27,330 bases of DNA from a virus: the IMG/VR virus record IMGVR_UViG_3300033145_000332, positions 1-27,330 of that record. One strand, 5' to 3'. Below the pieces are notes generated by a model. It was not told the DNA's origin. It ran no database searches and was given only the letters and a program-made list of their open reading frames with translations. Below, one piece after another: positions 15,044 to 22,202 of the stretch. Position 1 is the stretch's first letter, and each line of letters begins with the position of its first letter. The position numbers were made by a program, and so were the translations under genes.

Positions 15044-16586
15044 ACCCAGAGCCAAGAACAGGCTACACGCCAAATCAGTTGATCGAATTGCGATTGTAGA
15101 TAGACCCGCCGTACCAGACGCTCAAATAGTAGTATTTAAGCGCAGAAGCGGTGAACCCATTCTACCTATTGTCAGTCTAGACAAATCATGGTCTGACAAA
15201 GAGGCTCAAGCAAGAGTCATAGCATGGGCAGGAGGTCAAAGCAATCTCGACTTGGAAAAGTACAGCAAGGCATTTGTTTATGTAGATAAAAAAGATGCTA
15301 AAAACCCAGAAGCGTATAAGCTACAATACGCTGATATTATAGATGGTAAGCTTCAAGCTGTGCCTAAAGGTATATTCGCCGTTGTTAAATCCTTAACTAG
15401 CAGAGGCGAGGATAAGATTTCAATGGAAGACCGCAAGACTGCGTTAAGCCATTGTAAAAACTATTATGAAAAGATGGACGCTGATTTTCCAGAGATCACC
15501 GTCAAAGTCTTAGAGAAGGGATTATGGTACGCAGACTTTATGACTGCGTTTGCCTTCAAAGGAACACAGGCGGCAGTTGACGCCTTGGAAGATGAAATCT
15601 GGGATGCGATATACACAAACGATGGGAATCAAAAAAAGACAATTAAAAAGGCCTTTGCTGATTTCACCATTGTGGTCCGAGACGTATTAGGGAAACTGGT
15701 AAAAGAAAAAGCCATCGATGATGGAGCGAAACTCACCAAAGAAGACATAGTCAGGTCATTTAATAGAGGAATGGCCATCTCAGCTATGTCGGAAACACTC
15801 GCATATTTCAGAACAAATATAGCATATTTAATTATGGCATACTCAAGTCTGGAAGATCCAGACGGAACAATTAATGAAGTAGTCGCATCTTGTCAGAAGC
15901 GGATACTCAATAACATCACAGATATCGTGGCCAATAAAAGGAAGAGTGGAGAACAACTTGAAAAAGTTGGCCGATCTATTTCAAAAGAGAATCTGAGTAA
16001 ACTTATGGAAGCTGTGTCCATTATACAGGGCATGGTAGACGCAACAGACAGCCACACGGATACTAAACACGCAAAGGAGGCGGGTAATATGGAGAATGAA
16101 AAATTAGAGCAAATGCTCAAAGATTTTGGTAGTGTCTCCGTCAGCGTCAAGAATATAACAGATATCATGACCGCAAAGGGTTATTTTTTGACCGAGGAAG
16201 AGATCACTAAAGCTAGATCCGATAAGGAAACAGCTGATGAAAAATCCGACCTTGAGAAGAGAGCCGAAACATTGGGTCTTGCAAAAGATGCAACTGAAGA
16301 AGCTATCGTAAAAGGTGAAACCGAAGTAAAGGAAAAAGCTGATGTGAAAGCAAAAGCTGACCTTGAAAAGAAAGATAAAGAAGAAGCCGATAAGGTGGAA
16401 ACTGAAAAGAAAGATAAAGCAGACTTGCTTGATCGTTTAGACAAAGTAGAGAAAACTCTTGAGGGAGTACAAAAGTTCTTTACTGGATTTGAGAAAAGAT
16501 TTGGTAAAACATCTCTAGAAATGGGCGAGGAATCGCCAGAGAGTGGAGAAAAAAAAGATCCATTCGCTAAAGCACTAAGAGGGTAA
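15036..16586 (+). CDS. head maturation / scaffold-like protein
   Basis: In this 516-residue protein, the N-terminus VDRIAIVDRPAVPDAQI is the motif that usually follows the XkdF protease domain. It is followed by KLQYADIIDGKLQAVPKGIFAV and HCKNYYEKM, a unit common in phage prohead proteins. The middle is helical. The last 150 residues are a Lys/Glu/Asp-rich coiled coil (KADLEKKDKEEADKVETEKK) ending in GEKKDPFAKAL, as expected of a scaffold that is digested by the protease. The protease and scaffold functions, often one polyprotein, appear split into two overlapping genes here. ATG 15036 follows GAGGAGG; a GTG at 15030 is within the ribosome-binding site. Confidence 0.75.
   Translation: MSKPRAKNRLHAKSVDRIAIVDRPAVPDAQIVVFKRRSGEPILPIVSLDKSWSDKEAQARVIAWAGGQSNLDLEKYSKAFVYVDKKDAKNPEAYKLQYADIIDGKLQAVPKGIFAVVKSLTSRGEDKISMEDRKTALSHCKNYYEKMDADFPEITVKVLEKGLWYADFMTAFAFKGTQAAVDALEDEIWDAIYTNDGNQKKTIKKAFADFTIVVRDVLGKLVKEKAIDDGAKLTKEDIVRSFNRGMAISAMSETLAYFRTNIAYLIMAYSSLEDPDGTINEVVASCQKRILNNITDIVANKRKSGEQLEKVGRSISKENLSKLMEAVSIIQGMVDATDSHTDTKHAKEAGNMENEKLEQMLKDFGSVSVSVKNITDIMTAKGYFLTEEEITKARSDKETADEKSDLEKRAETLGLAKDATEEAIVKGETEVKEKADVKAKADLEKKDKEEADKVETEKKDKADLLDRLDKVEKTLEGVQKFFTGFEKRFGKTSLEMGEESPESGEKKDPFAKALRG
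16364..16419 (+). repeat. 17-bp direct repeat in the scaffold coiled-coil region
   Basis: TGAAAAGAAAGATAAAG occurs at 16364-16380 and again exactly at 16403-16419, 39 bases apart and in frame, coding for a repeated EKKDK unit. It reflects duplication within the coiled-coil tail of the scaffold-like protein. Confidence 0.8.
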
Positions 16587-16602
16587 ACATAAGAAAAAGA
16601 GA

Positions 16603-16628
16603 ACGGGTAAAACCGTAAAACTTTTTTT
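16603..16628 (+). other. weak hairpin and T-run ahead of the capsid gene
   Basis: In the 63-base gap before the capsid gene, ACGG (16603-16606) and CCGT (16613-16616) form a 4-bp stem. Four A and a C follow, then seven T (16622-16628), which could extend the pairing with the A-run at about 16593-16598. The stem is short and the T-run displaced, so termination is doubtful. It may be a processing or leader structure for the capsid mRNA. Confidence 0.3.
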
Positions 16629-16649
16629 CGATAGAAGGAGAAGTGAACG

Positions 16650-17600
16650 ATGAAAGACAAAATTGCTCAGATGTTAGAAAAGGCCTTCACCACTGGCGAT
16701 TTAGCCGCAGGTGGTCTTTTAAACCCTGACCAATCTACACGTTTTGTCCAAGGTATCATCGACAACTCAGTAATAATTAAAGAGTGTCGCAAAGTGCCAA
16801 TGACAGCTGACAAGCGTCAGATTGATAAAATCACATACGGTAGTGATATCTTGCAAAAGCCTAACGCCGTAGGAACTGTACCAACAACTACTTCGAAGCC
16901 AACAACTTCAAAGGTGACGTTGGATGCTCAAGAAGTTATCGTTGCCATTGATTTGGGATACGATGCCTTAGAAGATTCAATCGAAGGTCAAGGATTATTT
17001 AATACTATAATGGAGCTTACTGATAAGGAAGTTTCAAAAGAGTTAGATAATCTATTATTAAACGGTGACACTGCAGGTGGTACTGGTGATTATTTAGAAA
17101 TACTTGACGGAATCATGAAGCAAGTAACAACTTATACTTATGACGCATCTTCTGCGACTCTAAGTGATACTGTACTTTTTAACATCTTAAAGTTGTTAGA
17201 AAGCAAATATTATGACAATGAATCTGATCTAAGATACTATGTCAGTCATTTAGCTCGTTTGGATTATGTGAAAGCATTAGCAGACAAGGGTGTTGATTCA
17301 GCTTTCGAGCAGTATCTAATCAAAGCTAACGAGCCTGCTTTCCAAGGCACGCCAGTTCGCAAAGTTCCTGCAATCGCAACTTATAACATAGGTGGCGGAT
17401 CTCCAGTAGTGAACGGATCTAAAGCTTTATTGATCAACCCTAAGAACATCATCTGGGGCATCCATAGAGATATTACTTATGAGTTCGAAAGAGTACCTCG
17501 TAAGAGAATCGTCGAAGTTACAATGACCATGAGAATGGACGTTAAACTTGAAGAAGAACTAGCAGTTGTTAAAGCAACAGCGATAGCACATTCTACATAA
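16650..17600 (+). CDS. major capsid protein (HK97 fold)
   Basis: This 316-residue protein forms the head shell. It matches capsid proteins of the PBSX/XkdG-like group: an N-terminal helix (IAQMLEKAFTTGDLAAGGLLNPDQSTRFVQGI), the beta segment with VPMTADKRQIDKI, TLDAQEVIVAIDLGYDALEDSIEG, the STELDNLLLNGDT-like segment here EVSKELDNLLLNGD, and a C-terminal beta strand RIVEVTMTMRMDVKLEEELAVVKA. Codon choice differs from its neighbours, with more CGT, GCT and ACT and fewer ATA/AGG, as expected for the most abundant virion protein. AGAAGGAGAAG lies upstream of ATG 16650, and a long GC-rich hairpin follows the stop. Confidence 0.92.
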   Translation: MKDKIAQMLEKAFTTGDLAAGGLLNPDQSTRFVQGIIDNSVIIKECRKVPMTADKRQIDKITYGSDILQKPNAVGTVPTTTSKPTTSKVTLDAQEVIVAIDLGYDALEDSIEGQGLFNTIMELTDKEVSKELDNLLLNGDTAGGTGDYLEILDGIMKQVTTYTYDASSATLSDTVLFNILKLLESKYYDNESDLRYYVSHLARLDYVKALADKGVDSAFEQYLIKANEPAFQGTPVRKVPAIATYNIGGGSPVVNGSKALLINPKNIIWGIHRDITYEFERVPRKRIVEVTMTMRMDVKLEEELAVVKATAIAHST

Positions 17601-17618
17601 GTAGAAGGTAAATAGAAT

Positions 17619-17650
17619 AAGGGAGGGGAGGCAATAGTCTTCTCTCCCTT
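17619..17650 (+). other. stable 14-bp hairpin downstream of the capsid gene
   Basis: AAGGGAGGGGAGGC (17619-17632) pairs with GTCTTCTCTCCCTT (17637-17650) over 14 positions including wobbles, around an AATA loop. No T-run follows, and on the other strand the tail is not T-rich either, so it is not a standard Rho-independent terminator. It could stabilise the 3' end of the capsid mRNA or reduce read-through. The next gene's AAAGGAGG begins 7 bases later. Confidence 0.6.
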
Positions 17651-17670
17651 GTCCCAAAAAGGAGGTTAAA

Positions 17671-19419
17671 GTGCCAAAGGTAAAGCTAATAAGGCAACGT
17701 GGTTCACATTCATGGGGGAACAAAACATTCGACGCAGGCAAAGTCTACGATGTAGACGACATGACCGCCAACTACTTAGTAGTTCAGGAAAAGATCGCAA
17801 TAGAAGTTACAGATGACTCAACAGCATCAGAAATATACCGACCACCGTCTCTAAAAGCAGACGACACCAAATTACAAATAGCATTGATACGTGTAGGGGG
17901 AATAGGCGACTCTCTAGAGTTAGCCGCACTAGCAACTGCAGTAAAAAGGGAATATCCACACTCGATAACGTCATTATATATAAGAGATCAACCCGGACGA
18001 GACATCATCGTCAACAACCCATCAGTAGATAGAGTAATCATAACAGGGAATATCGTATGGAAGGATCTGGTCAGTAAGGTTCTGACTAAGAATTATGATA
18101 TCGTATATGATAGCTGTTATATGACTAAAGCATTTTATAAAAACAAAACGCTATATGGGGAGAGACAAAAGGAGTGCGACAAAGCATTCGAACCATACAA
18201 AGAGTTCAGAGACAACTTCCCTATGAAGTGCAATAAGATGGCTAAGAAGTTTAAGGGCAACAATAGCAACCTCGCCCTGCAGACAGCCTGTCTCGAAGGA
18301 AGCCACGATGACCTATTCATTCATTTAACAGAAGCGGACTTCAAGATGGTGCCATTATTAGGGGGAGACAAATACGTCACCGTCCATAATGGAGCAGACA
18401 TAGCCCGACAAACTAAGTGCTGGGATATAAACCACTGGCATAAAGTGGCCGCTCATCTAATTGCAGAAGGATATAAGATCGTACAGTTAGGGAAGCCATT
18501 CGAATCAGCCATAGAAGGTGCAATCGACATGAGAGACAAGACGAGTTTGACTGAAGCATCCGCTCTCATATCAAAAGCAACATTCCACATAGATACCGAA
18601 GGGGGACTAGCGCATATCGCCAGAGCAGTACGAACAAGAAGCGTTATTTTATTCGGTCCCACTCCTATGAGTTTTTTCGGATACAAAGAGAATGTGAATA
18701 TAGTAACACCGATCGAATGCGTAGATTGTTGGTGGACATCAAGTCACTGGTGGCAAGAATGCCCAAAAGGGTATCCTCTACCGCCAAAGTGTATGCAAGC
18801 GATCACACCAGAGATGGTAATAGATGGGATAAAGAAGATCGAGAAGATGAAGCGGATGGCGCCAAGGAAAGTCGAAGAGAAGAAAGTAGACATGACCGAC
18901 GGCAATGAGAAGTTCGCAATAGATCTAGTCCTCAACGAAGCCCACTACAGAGCCGAGCCATGGCAGTTGGAAAGAGTAGAAACCATGATGTCCGAAGTAG
19001 AGGGGTACAATAAGGTGCTAGAGGTAGGAGCGGGAGACGGCTACTGCACGAAGGTACTGGCCAAGAGAGGCCACGACGTGATTGCGACAGAGATATCCCA
19101 GATAAGGCTCGAAAGGATGCGTAAGGACGGCATAAGGTGCGAATACGCCGACGTTTGCAACCTACCATTCCCCAATGACAGCTTTGATGCGGTTATAGCA
19201 GGGGAAATCATAGAGCATATGGATGATATGTGGAAAGCATGGAAAGAAATAGAGCGCGTCTGCAAGCCAAACGGCAAGATAGTTATATCAATACCGATCC
19301 ACCCAGACCACGACAGCTTCCCTTTACACAGATGGGCGATCAGGCATCATGAAATATTGAGGAACGGGCATAAGGATATGCTTGTTTTTGCAATGAAACG
19401 GATAAACCGGGAGAAGTAA
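17671..19419 (+). CDS. GT9-type glycosyltransferase fused to a SAM methyltransferase, with a structural-type N-terminus
   Basis: This 582-residue protein has three parts. Residues 1-48 (VKLIRQRGSHSWGNKTF, AGKVYDVDDMTANYLVVQEKIA) look like the small stand-alone proteins often encoded just after phage capsid genes. Residues about 68-400 are a GT9 (heptosyltransferase-like) domain: IALIRVGGIGDSLELAALAT, then KCWDINHWHKVAAHLIAEGYKIVQLG, and HIDTEGGLAHIARAV with LFGPT. They also contain a Cys cluster (ECVDCWW...ECPKG...PPKC). Residues about 415-582 are a class I methyltransferase (VLEVGAGDGY at 449-458, then FDAVIAGEIIEHMDD). The start is GTG 17671 behind AAAGGAGG. A role in attaching and methylating a sugar on virion protein is inferred from the N-terminus and position. 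Confidence 0.85.
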   Translation: MPKVKLIRQRGSHSWGNKTFDAGKVYDVDDMTANYLVVQEKIAIEVTDDSTASEIYRPPSLKADDTKLQIALIRVGGIGDSLELAALATAVKREYPHSITSLYIRDQPGRDIIVNNPSVDRVIITGNIVWKDLVSKVLTKNYDIVYDSCYMTKAFYKNKTLYGERQKECDKAFEPYKEFRDNFPMKCNKMAKKFKGNNSNLALQTACLEGSHDDLFIHLTEADFKMVPLLGGDKYVTVHNGADIARQTKCWDINHWHKVAAHLIAEGYKIVQLGKPFESAIEGAIDMRDKTSLTEASALISKATFHIDTEGGLAHIARAVRTRSVILFGPTPMSFFGYKENVNIVTPIECVDCWWTSSHWWQECPKGYPLPPKCMQAITPEMVIDGIKKIEKMKRMAPRKVEEKKVDMTDGNEKFAIDLVLNEAHYRAEPWQLERVETMMSEVEGYNKVLEVGAGDGYCTKVLAKRGHDVIATEISQIRLERMRKDGIRCEYADVCNLPFPNDSFDAVIAGEIIEHMDDMWKAWKEIERVCKPNGKIVISIPIHPDHDSFPLHRWAIRHHEILRNGHKDMLVFAMKRINREK

Positions 19420-19424
19420 TAAAG

Positions 19425-19883
19425 ATGGTTAAGATAATAACTATGGCAGATGACAAAGAAACTGCAATAGGGATGTTGGCTTTGCTTGGGTATACAGTAC
19501 AGGATATAGATTCAGAGACTCATATAATAGATTCTGAACTAAAAATAGTAATGAAGCTCAGTGAGTGGGGTGGTTTTTATAATGGACGTATGATCAAGAA
19601 TGACATAACATCGCTAATCCAATTGTCCGACTCACTACAAGAAACAGATAAGAATAAAGGCAAGAAATACCGCATTGTATTTGGTATTTGTTTTTGTCTT
19701 GTTAACCCTGTGCCAGAGAGCCATGCACACCCAGTATCCTATCCAATAGGAACAGTCCTTGAATACGTTAGGTGTGATGACAGCGAACAAAGAATATATA
19801 TGAAAGACCAATGGGGAATCGAGTTTTGGATTACTAAGCTTAATTACGATATGGCGTGCGAAGAGGTGCCGTCTGATGGCTAA
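19425..19883 (+). CDS. hypothetical protein
   Basis: I do not recognise this 152-residue protein. It is mixed alpha/beta with a conspicuous beta/turn part around residues 85-125 (YRIVFGICFCLVNPVPESHAHPVSYPIGTVLEYVRC). It starts 5 bases after the glycosyltransferase fusion, with GGGAGAAG upstream, and overlaps the following gene by 8 bases. It belongs to the same transcript as the glycan-type enzymes, which is all that context offers. Confidence 0.6.
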   Translation: MVKIITMADDKETAIGMLALLGYTVQDIDSETHIIDSELKIVMKLSEWGGFYNGRMIKNDITSLIQLSDSLQETDKNKGKKYRIVFGICFCLVNPVPESHAHPVSYPIGTVLEYVRCDDSEQRIYMKDQWGIEFWITKLNYDMACEEVPSDG

Positions 19884-20112
19884 GAAACTATTTGAAATAG
19901 AATGGGACGATAGCCTCGGATCAGAGTGGATCAGTAAATATAATTTGGAATCATGTTTATTCGGGAAGAAACACACGGATCCACAGAGAGTAACGACCAA
20001 AGAGATCACAACCGAGGAATTATTAAAGATGGTAGTTAAGAGGTTCAAGGATGAGCCTGATTTTAGATTTGAATTAAAGAGGATGGCGAAAGAAGTAATG
20101 AAAAAGAAATAA
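19876..20112 (+). CDS. hypothetical small protein
   Basis: This 78-residue protein has an acidic, aromatic N-terminus (FEIEWDDSLGSEWISKY) and a basic helical C-terminus (MVVKRFKDEPDFRFELKRMAKEVMKKK). It starts on an 8-base overlap with the preceding gene and ends 10 bases before the kinase gene. No family is recognised. Confidence 0.6.
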   Translation: MAKKLFEIEWDDSLGSEWISKYNLESCLFGKKHTDPQRVTTKEITTEELLKMVVKRFKDEPDFRFELKRMAKEVMKKK

Positions 20113-20122
20113 GGGGAACACT

Positions 20123-20767
20123 ATGCCACAAGCAGGGCTGAACGACACAATTTGTTTTGAAGACAGACACAGTAAAATGGCCGACGCGATCAAGGGTAAA
20201 TATAACTTTTTCGAGAAGGACAAGAATGTAATCGGCATCGCCGGGAAATCAGGAGCAGGAAAGACAGAATGTGCAATGAAGCTTCAGGCCAAGCTCACCT
20301 CTATGGGAATACCAAGCTATATATCCTCACTGGATAGCTTCTACGTACTAAACCCGCTAGAGAGAACAGAGAAAAGGAAAACACCGGGACACATAATAGG
20401 AATCAACGAGATAGACTGGCTCAAAGTCTACCACATGGTAGGAGACTTCAAGGATGCAAAGTATTTCAGGGACAGATACTGGGATAAGCATCTGCAGAAC
20501 TATATCTATGCGGGAATACCCTCAGAGTTGCCAAAGGTACTCATTATAGAAGGGCTATACGCTTGCACTAGTGTGTTTAACTTTGATTATAAGGTGATGA
20601 TAGACGTAACAAACGATGAAACATACCAATTCAGAAAGAATAGAAAGAAAGAGGACGCTGACGACTCATTCAGGAAACACGTACTAGAGAAGGAAGCTCT
20701 AGACGTCGATCGGATAAAAGGGAATGTCGATCTAGTCCTGTCATATAATGGGGACATAAAAACATGA
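20123..20767 (+). CDS. uridine kinase / phosphoribulokinase-family P-loop kinase
   Basis: This 214-residue protein has the Walker A motif GIAGKSGAGKT (about 38-48). SSLDSFYV follows at about 68-75, the position of the substrate-binding D-x-F/Y segment of uridine kinases. The Walker B-like strand VLIIEGLYA (about 139-147) comes next, then an Arg-rich lid (FRKNRKKEDADDS). This is the PRK/URK layout. The family phosphorylates small alcohols such as uridine, ribulose-5-phosphate, pantothenate or glycerate, and the actual substrate cannot be read here. The setting among glycosyltransferases suggests a sugar, nucleoside or other precursor for a modification. GGGGAAC precedes ATG 20123. The gene ends in an ATGA overlap with a small membrane protein. 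Confidence 0.78.
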   Translation: MPQAGLNDTICFEDRHSKMADAIKGKYNFFEKDKNVIGIAGKSGAGKTECAMKLQAKLTSMGIPSYISSLDSFYVLNPLERTEKRKTPGHIIGINEIDWLKVYHMVGDFKDAKYFRDRYWDKHLQNYIYAGIPSELPKVLIIEGLYACTSVFNFDYKVMIDVTNDETYQFRKNRKKEDADDSFRKHVLEKEALDVDRIKGNVDLVLSYNGDIKT

Positions 20768-20940
20768 CACCAATACAAGCGGCAACATCAATAGTCAGCC
20801 TCATTGTGATAATTTTCAATATATGGTTGCTTTATAAGATGAAGAAGAACAGGGAACGCTCTATGTATCGGATGAAATTATTGTCACGGAATAAAGAAGC
20901 GTTAAATAAACTAGTAGAAGAATCGGGAGGTTCTAAATGA
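20764..20940 (+). CDS. small single-span membrane protein
   Basis: This 58-residue frame starts on an ATGA overlap with the kinase stop and ends on another with the GT2 start (AAATGA). It carries one transmembrane helix near the N-terminus (ATSIVSLIVIIFNIWLLY, about 7-24), then a basic stretch (KMKKNRERSMYRMK) and an amphipathic tail. The positive residues after the helix suggest an N-out, C-in orientation. It could anchor one of the neighbouring modifying enzymes to the membrane or act in lysis. A holin cannot be excluded, but no lysin is next to it. The overlaps on both sides and GGGAGG inside its end for the next gene argue that it is real. Confidence 0.7.
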   Translation: MTPIQAATSIVSLIVIIFNIWLLYKMKKNRERSMYRMKLLSRNKEALNKLVEESGGSK

Positions 20941-21704
20941 AACCAGTAAGTATTATAATACCATCATGGAACAACCTAGAATATCTTAAAAAGTGGTTTG
21001 AAACATTCAGGGCTAAAAACGCTCATCCCGAATATGAGATTATTATTATAGATCAAGGTTCAACCGACGGGTCTATCGAATTTCTTGAAGGAATCAGGGA
21101 TAATTGGGGCATAAAAGAATCAACAGGGATGGCAACAGGGCTAGGTAAATTCATTATAATAAGAAATAGTTCAAATACGGGGTCTACAGGGGCATGGAAT
21201 CAGGGCATAAAGGCCTCTAAGCACCAGTGGATGGCCATAATGAACTCAGACATAGAGTTCTTACGGGATAACTGGTTAGAACGCTTCCTAGAGCAAGCAA
21301 AGGACGATGTAGGCATAGTTGAGTGCCTTGAGACGATATGGAATAAGGAAACACGATGGGCAGGCGCCTCAGGATTTTTATTAAATAGGAAGATGGTCGA
21401 AGATATAGGGATGTTTGACCAGAAAAACTTCTGGGGCTTCTGCGGGGACACCGATTACTGGATAAGATGCGATTGGCATAAGTGGAAGATGGGATGGTGT
21501 ACAGAGATCCTTTATTTTCACCACTGTGGAGGAACGCACAGAAGAGGGATGCTGAAAGACTCAGCGCCAAAAGATCATGAAGAAGCTAATAAACTACTAA
21601 GAGTAAAATGGACAGCGCAGGCAATCTCACAAGGGTGGAATAGGCCAAGGTTGACAGAAGAGAGATGGTTGCAGGAAGAGCGTAAAGCGGGAAGATTGGC
21701 GTGA
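20937..21704 (+). CDS. GT2-family glycosyltransferase
   Basis: This 255-residue protein has a GT-A fold: SIIIPSWNNLEYLKKW at the N-terminus, EIIIIDQGSTDGS (about 34-46), IIIRNSSNTGSTGAWNQGI, then the metal-binding DxD-type site IMNSDIEF. Further on are WAGASGFLLNRKM and WGFCGDTDYWIRC, the family's acceptor-side acidic motif. It has no transmembrane segment and no C-terminal helical repeat, so it is a soluble transferase using an NDP-sugar. The rhamnose-type pathway upstream is a plausible donor source. It starts on an ATGA overlap with the small membrane protein, with GGGAGG upstream. Its stop overlaps a tiny hydrophobic frame (GTGA). The acceptor is unknown. Confidence 0.88.
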   Translation: MKPVSIIIPSWNNLEYLKKWFETFRAKNAHPEYEIIIIDQGSTDGSIEFLEGIRDNWGIKESTGMATGLGKFIIIRNSSNTGSTGAWNQGIKASKHQWMAIMNSDIEFLRDNWLERFLEQAKDDVGIVECLETIWNKETRWAGASGFLLNRKMVEDIGMFDQKNFWGFCGDTDYWIRCDWHKWKMGWCTEILYFHHCGGTHRRGMLKDSAPKDHEEANKLLRVKWTAQAISQGWNRPRLTEERWLQEERKAGRLA

Positions 21705-21760
21705 CGGGAACAGAGTTTATAATATTATTAGTGATTTTATATTTTTTAACTTTTGTATAA
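21701..21760 (+). CDS. 19-residue hydrophobic peptide
   Basis: A GTG start forms a GTGA overlap with the glycosyltransferase stop. The frame encodes a short polar start followed by an almost wholly hydrophobic stretch (EFIILLVILYFLTFV). Its TAA shares a base with the next ATG (TAATG). It therefore fills exactly the space between two genes with coupling on both sides. It is long enough for one membrane helix. No strong ribosome-binding site is seen other than GCGGGAAG, so translation would depend on coupling. It may simply be a reinitiation bridge that brings ribosomes to the next gene. Confidence 0.45.
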   Translation: MTGTEFIILLVILYFLTFV

Positions 21761-22017
21761 TGAAGAAAGAAAAATATCTTAATGAATTAAAAACACTAAG
21801 GCAACGCCTGACCAAAGCGTATGCATTCAAGGATTGCGCTCCGTACATAATATTCAAGCCAGAGATTTTGAAAAAAGCCGTAGATCTTCTATACATGGAA
21901 GAAAGCATATCCAAAGATTTAATAAAGTTTTACAATGAAGTCAATTTGAGGAAAGGGATACCGATCGAGTTTGTCCAAAAAATGATTCACGCAATAAGTA
22001 TGAAGGAGTGTGAATAA
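21760..22017 (+). CDS. hypothetical helical protein
   Basis: This 85-residue protein is almost entirely helical and basic (KYLNELKTLRQRLTKAYAFKD, then EILKKAVDLLYMEESISKDL). It lacks its own ribosome-binding site and starts on TAATG, so it is likely to be translated by coupling from the short hydrophobic frame. No family is recognised. Its last codons carry GAAGGAG, used by the following zinc-motif gene. Confidence 0.55.
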   Translation: MKKEKYLNELKTLRQRLTKAYAFKDCAPYIIFKPEILKKAVDLLYMEESISKDLIKFYNEVNLRKGIPIEFVQKMIHAISMKECE

Positions 22018-22018
22018 T

Positions 22019-22201
22019 ATGAGAGTGCCATGTTGGAACTGCCAAGGGAAAGGAACAATTGAAGATTGCGCATCAGTGAAGAGAGAAAATAACGGCGTCC
22101 CTACCGCAAAGATATGTCCAGAGTGTGAGGGGTCGGGAATGATCGAAGCAGGGTATAAAGCACAACAGCTCAAAGAGCGTCAAGAAAAAGAAGAGGAGTA
22201 A
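22019..22201 (+). CDS. small DnaJ-type zinc-motif protein
   Basis: This 60-residue protein has two CxxCxGxG motifs, C5-W-N-C8-Q-G-K-G and C36-P-E-C39-E-G-S-G, as in the DnaJ Cys-rich domain, which together bind one zinc. A charged helix ends it (AQQLKERQEKEEE). There is no J domain, so it is not a co-chaperone by itself. Such small proteins are common in phages without a known role. ATG 22019 is preferred with AAGGAG ten bases upstream; GTG 22010 is too close to it. It ends one base before the radical SAM gene, whose GAGGAG lies within its end. Confidence 0.75.
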   Translation: MRVPCWNCQGKGTIEDCASVKRENNGVPTAKICPECEGSGMIEAGYKAQQLKERQEKEEE

Positions 22202-22202
22202 A

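Noticed and set aside
16603-16628. Intrinsic terminator between scaffold and capsid genes
   Set aside because: The stem is 4 bp and the T-run is separated from it by AAAAC; kept only as a weak hairpin.
16181-16660. Long open frame on the - strand opposite the scaffold coiled-coil region
   Set aside because: Its Ser/Phe-rich product is the complement of the Lys/Glu-rich + strand gene; it has no ribosome-binding site and no family pattern.
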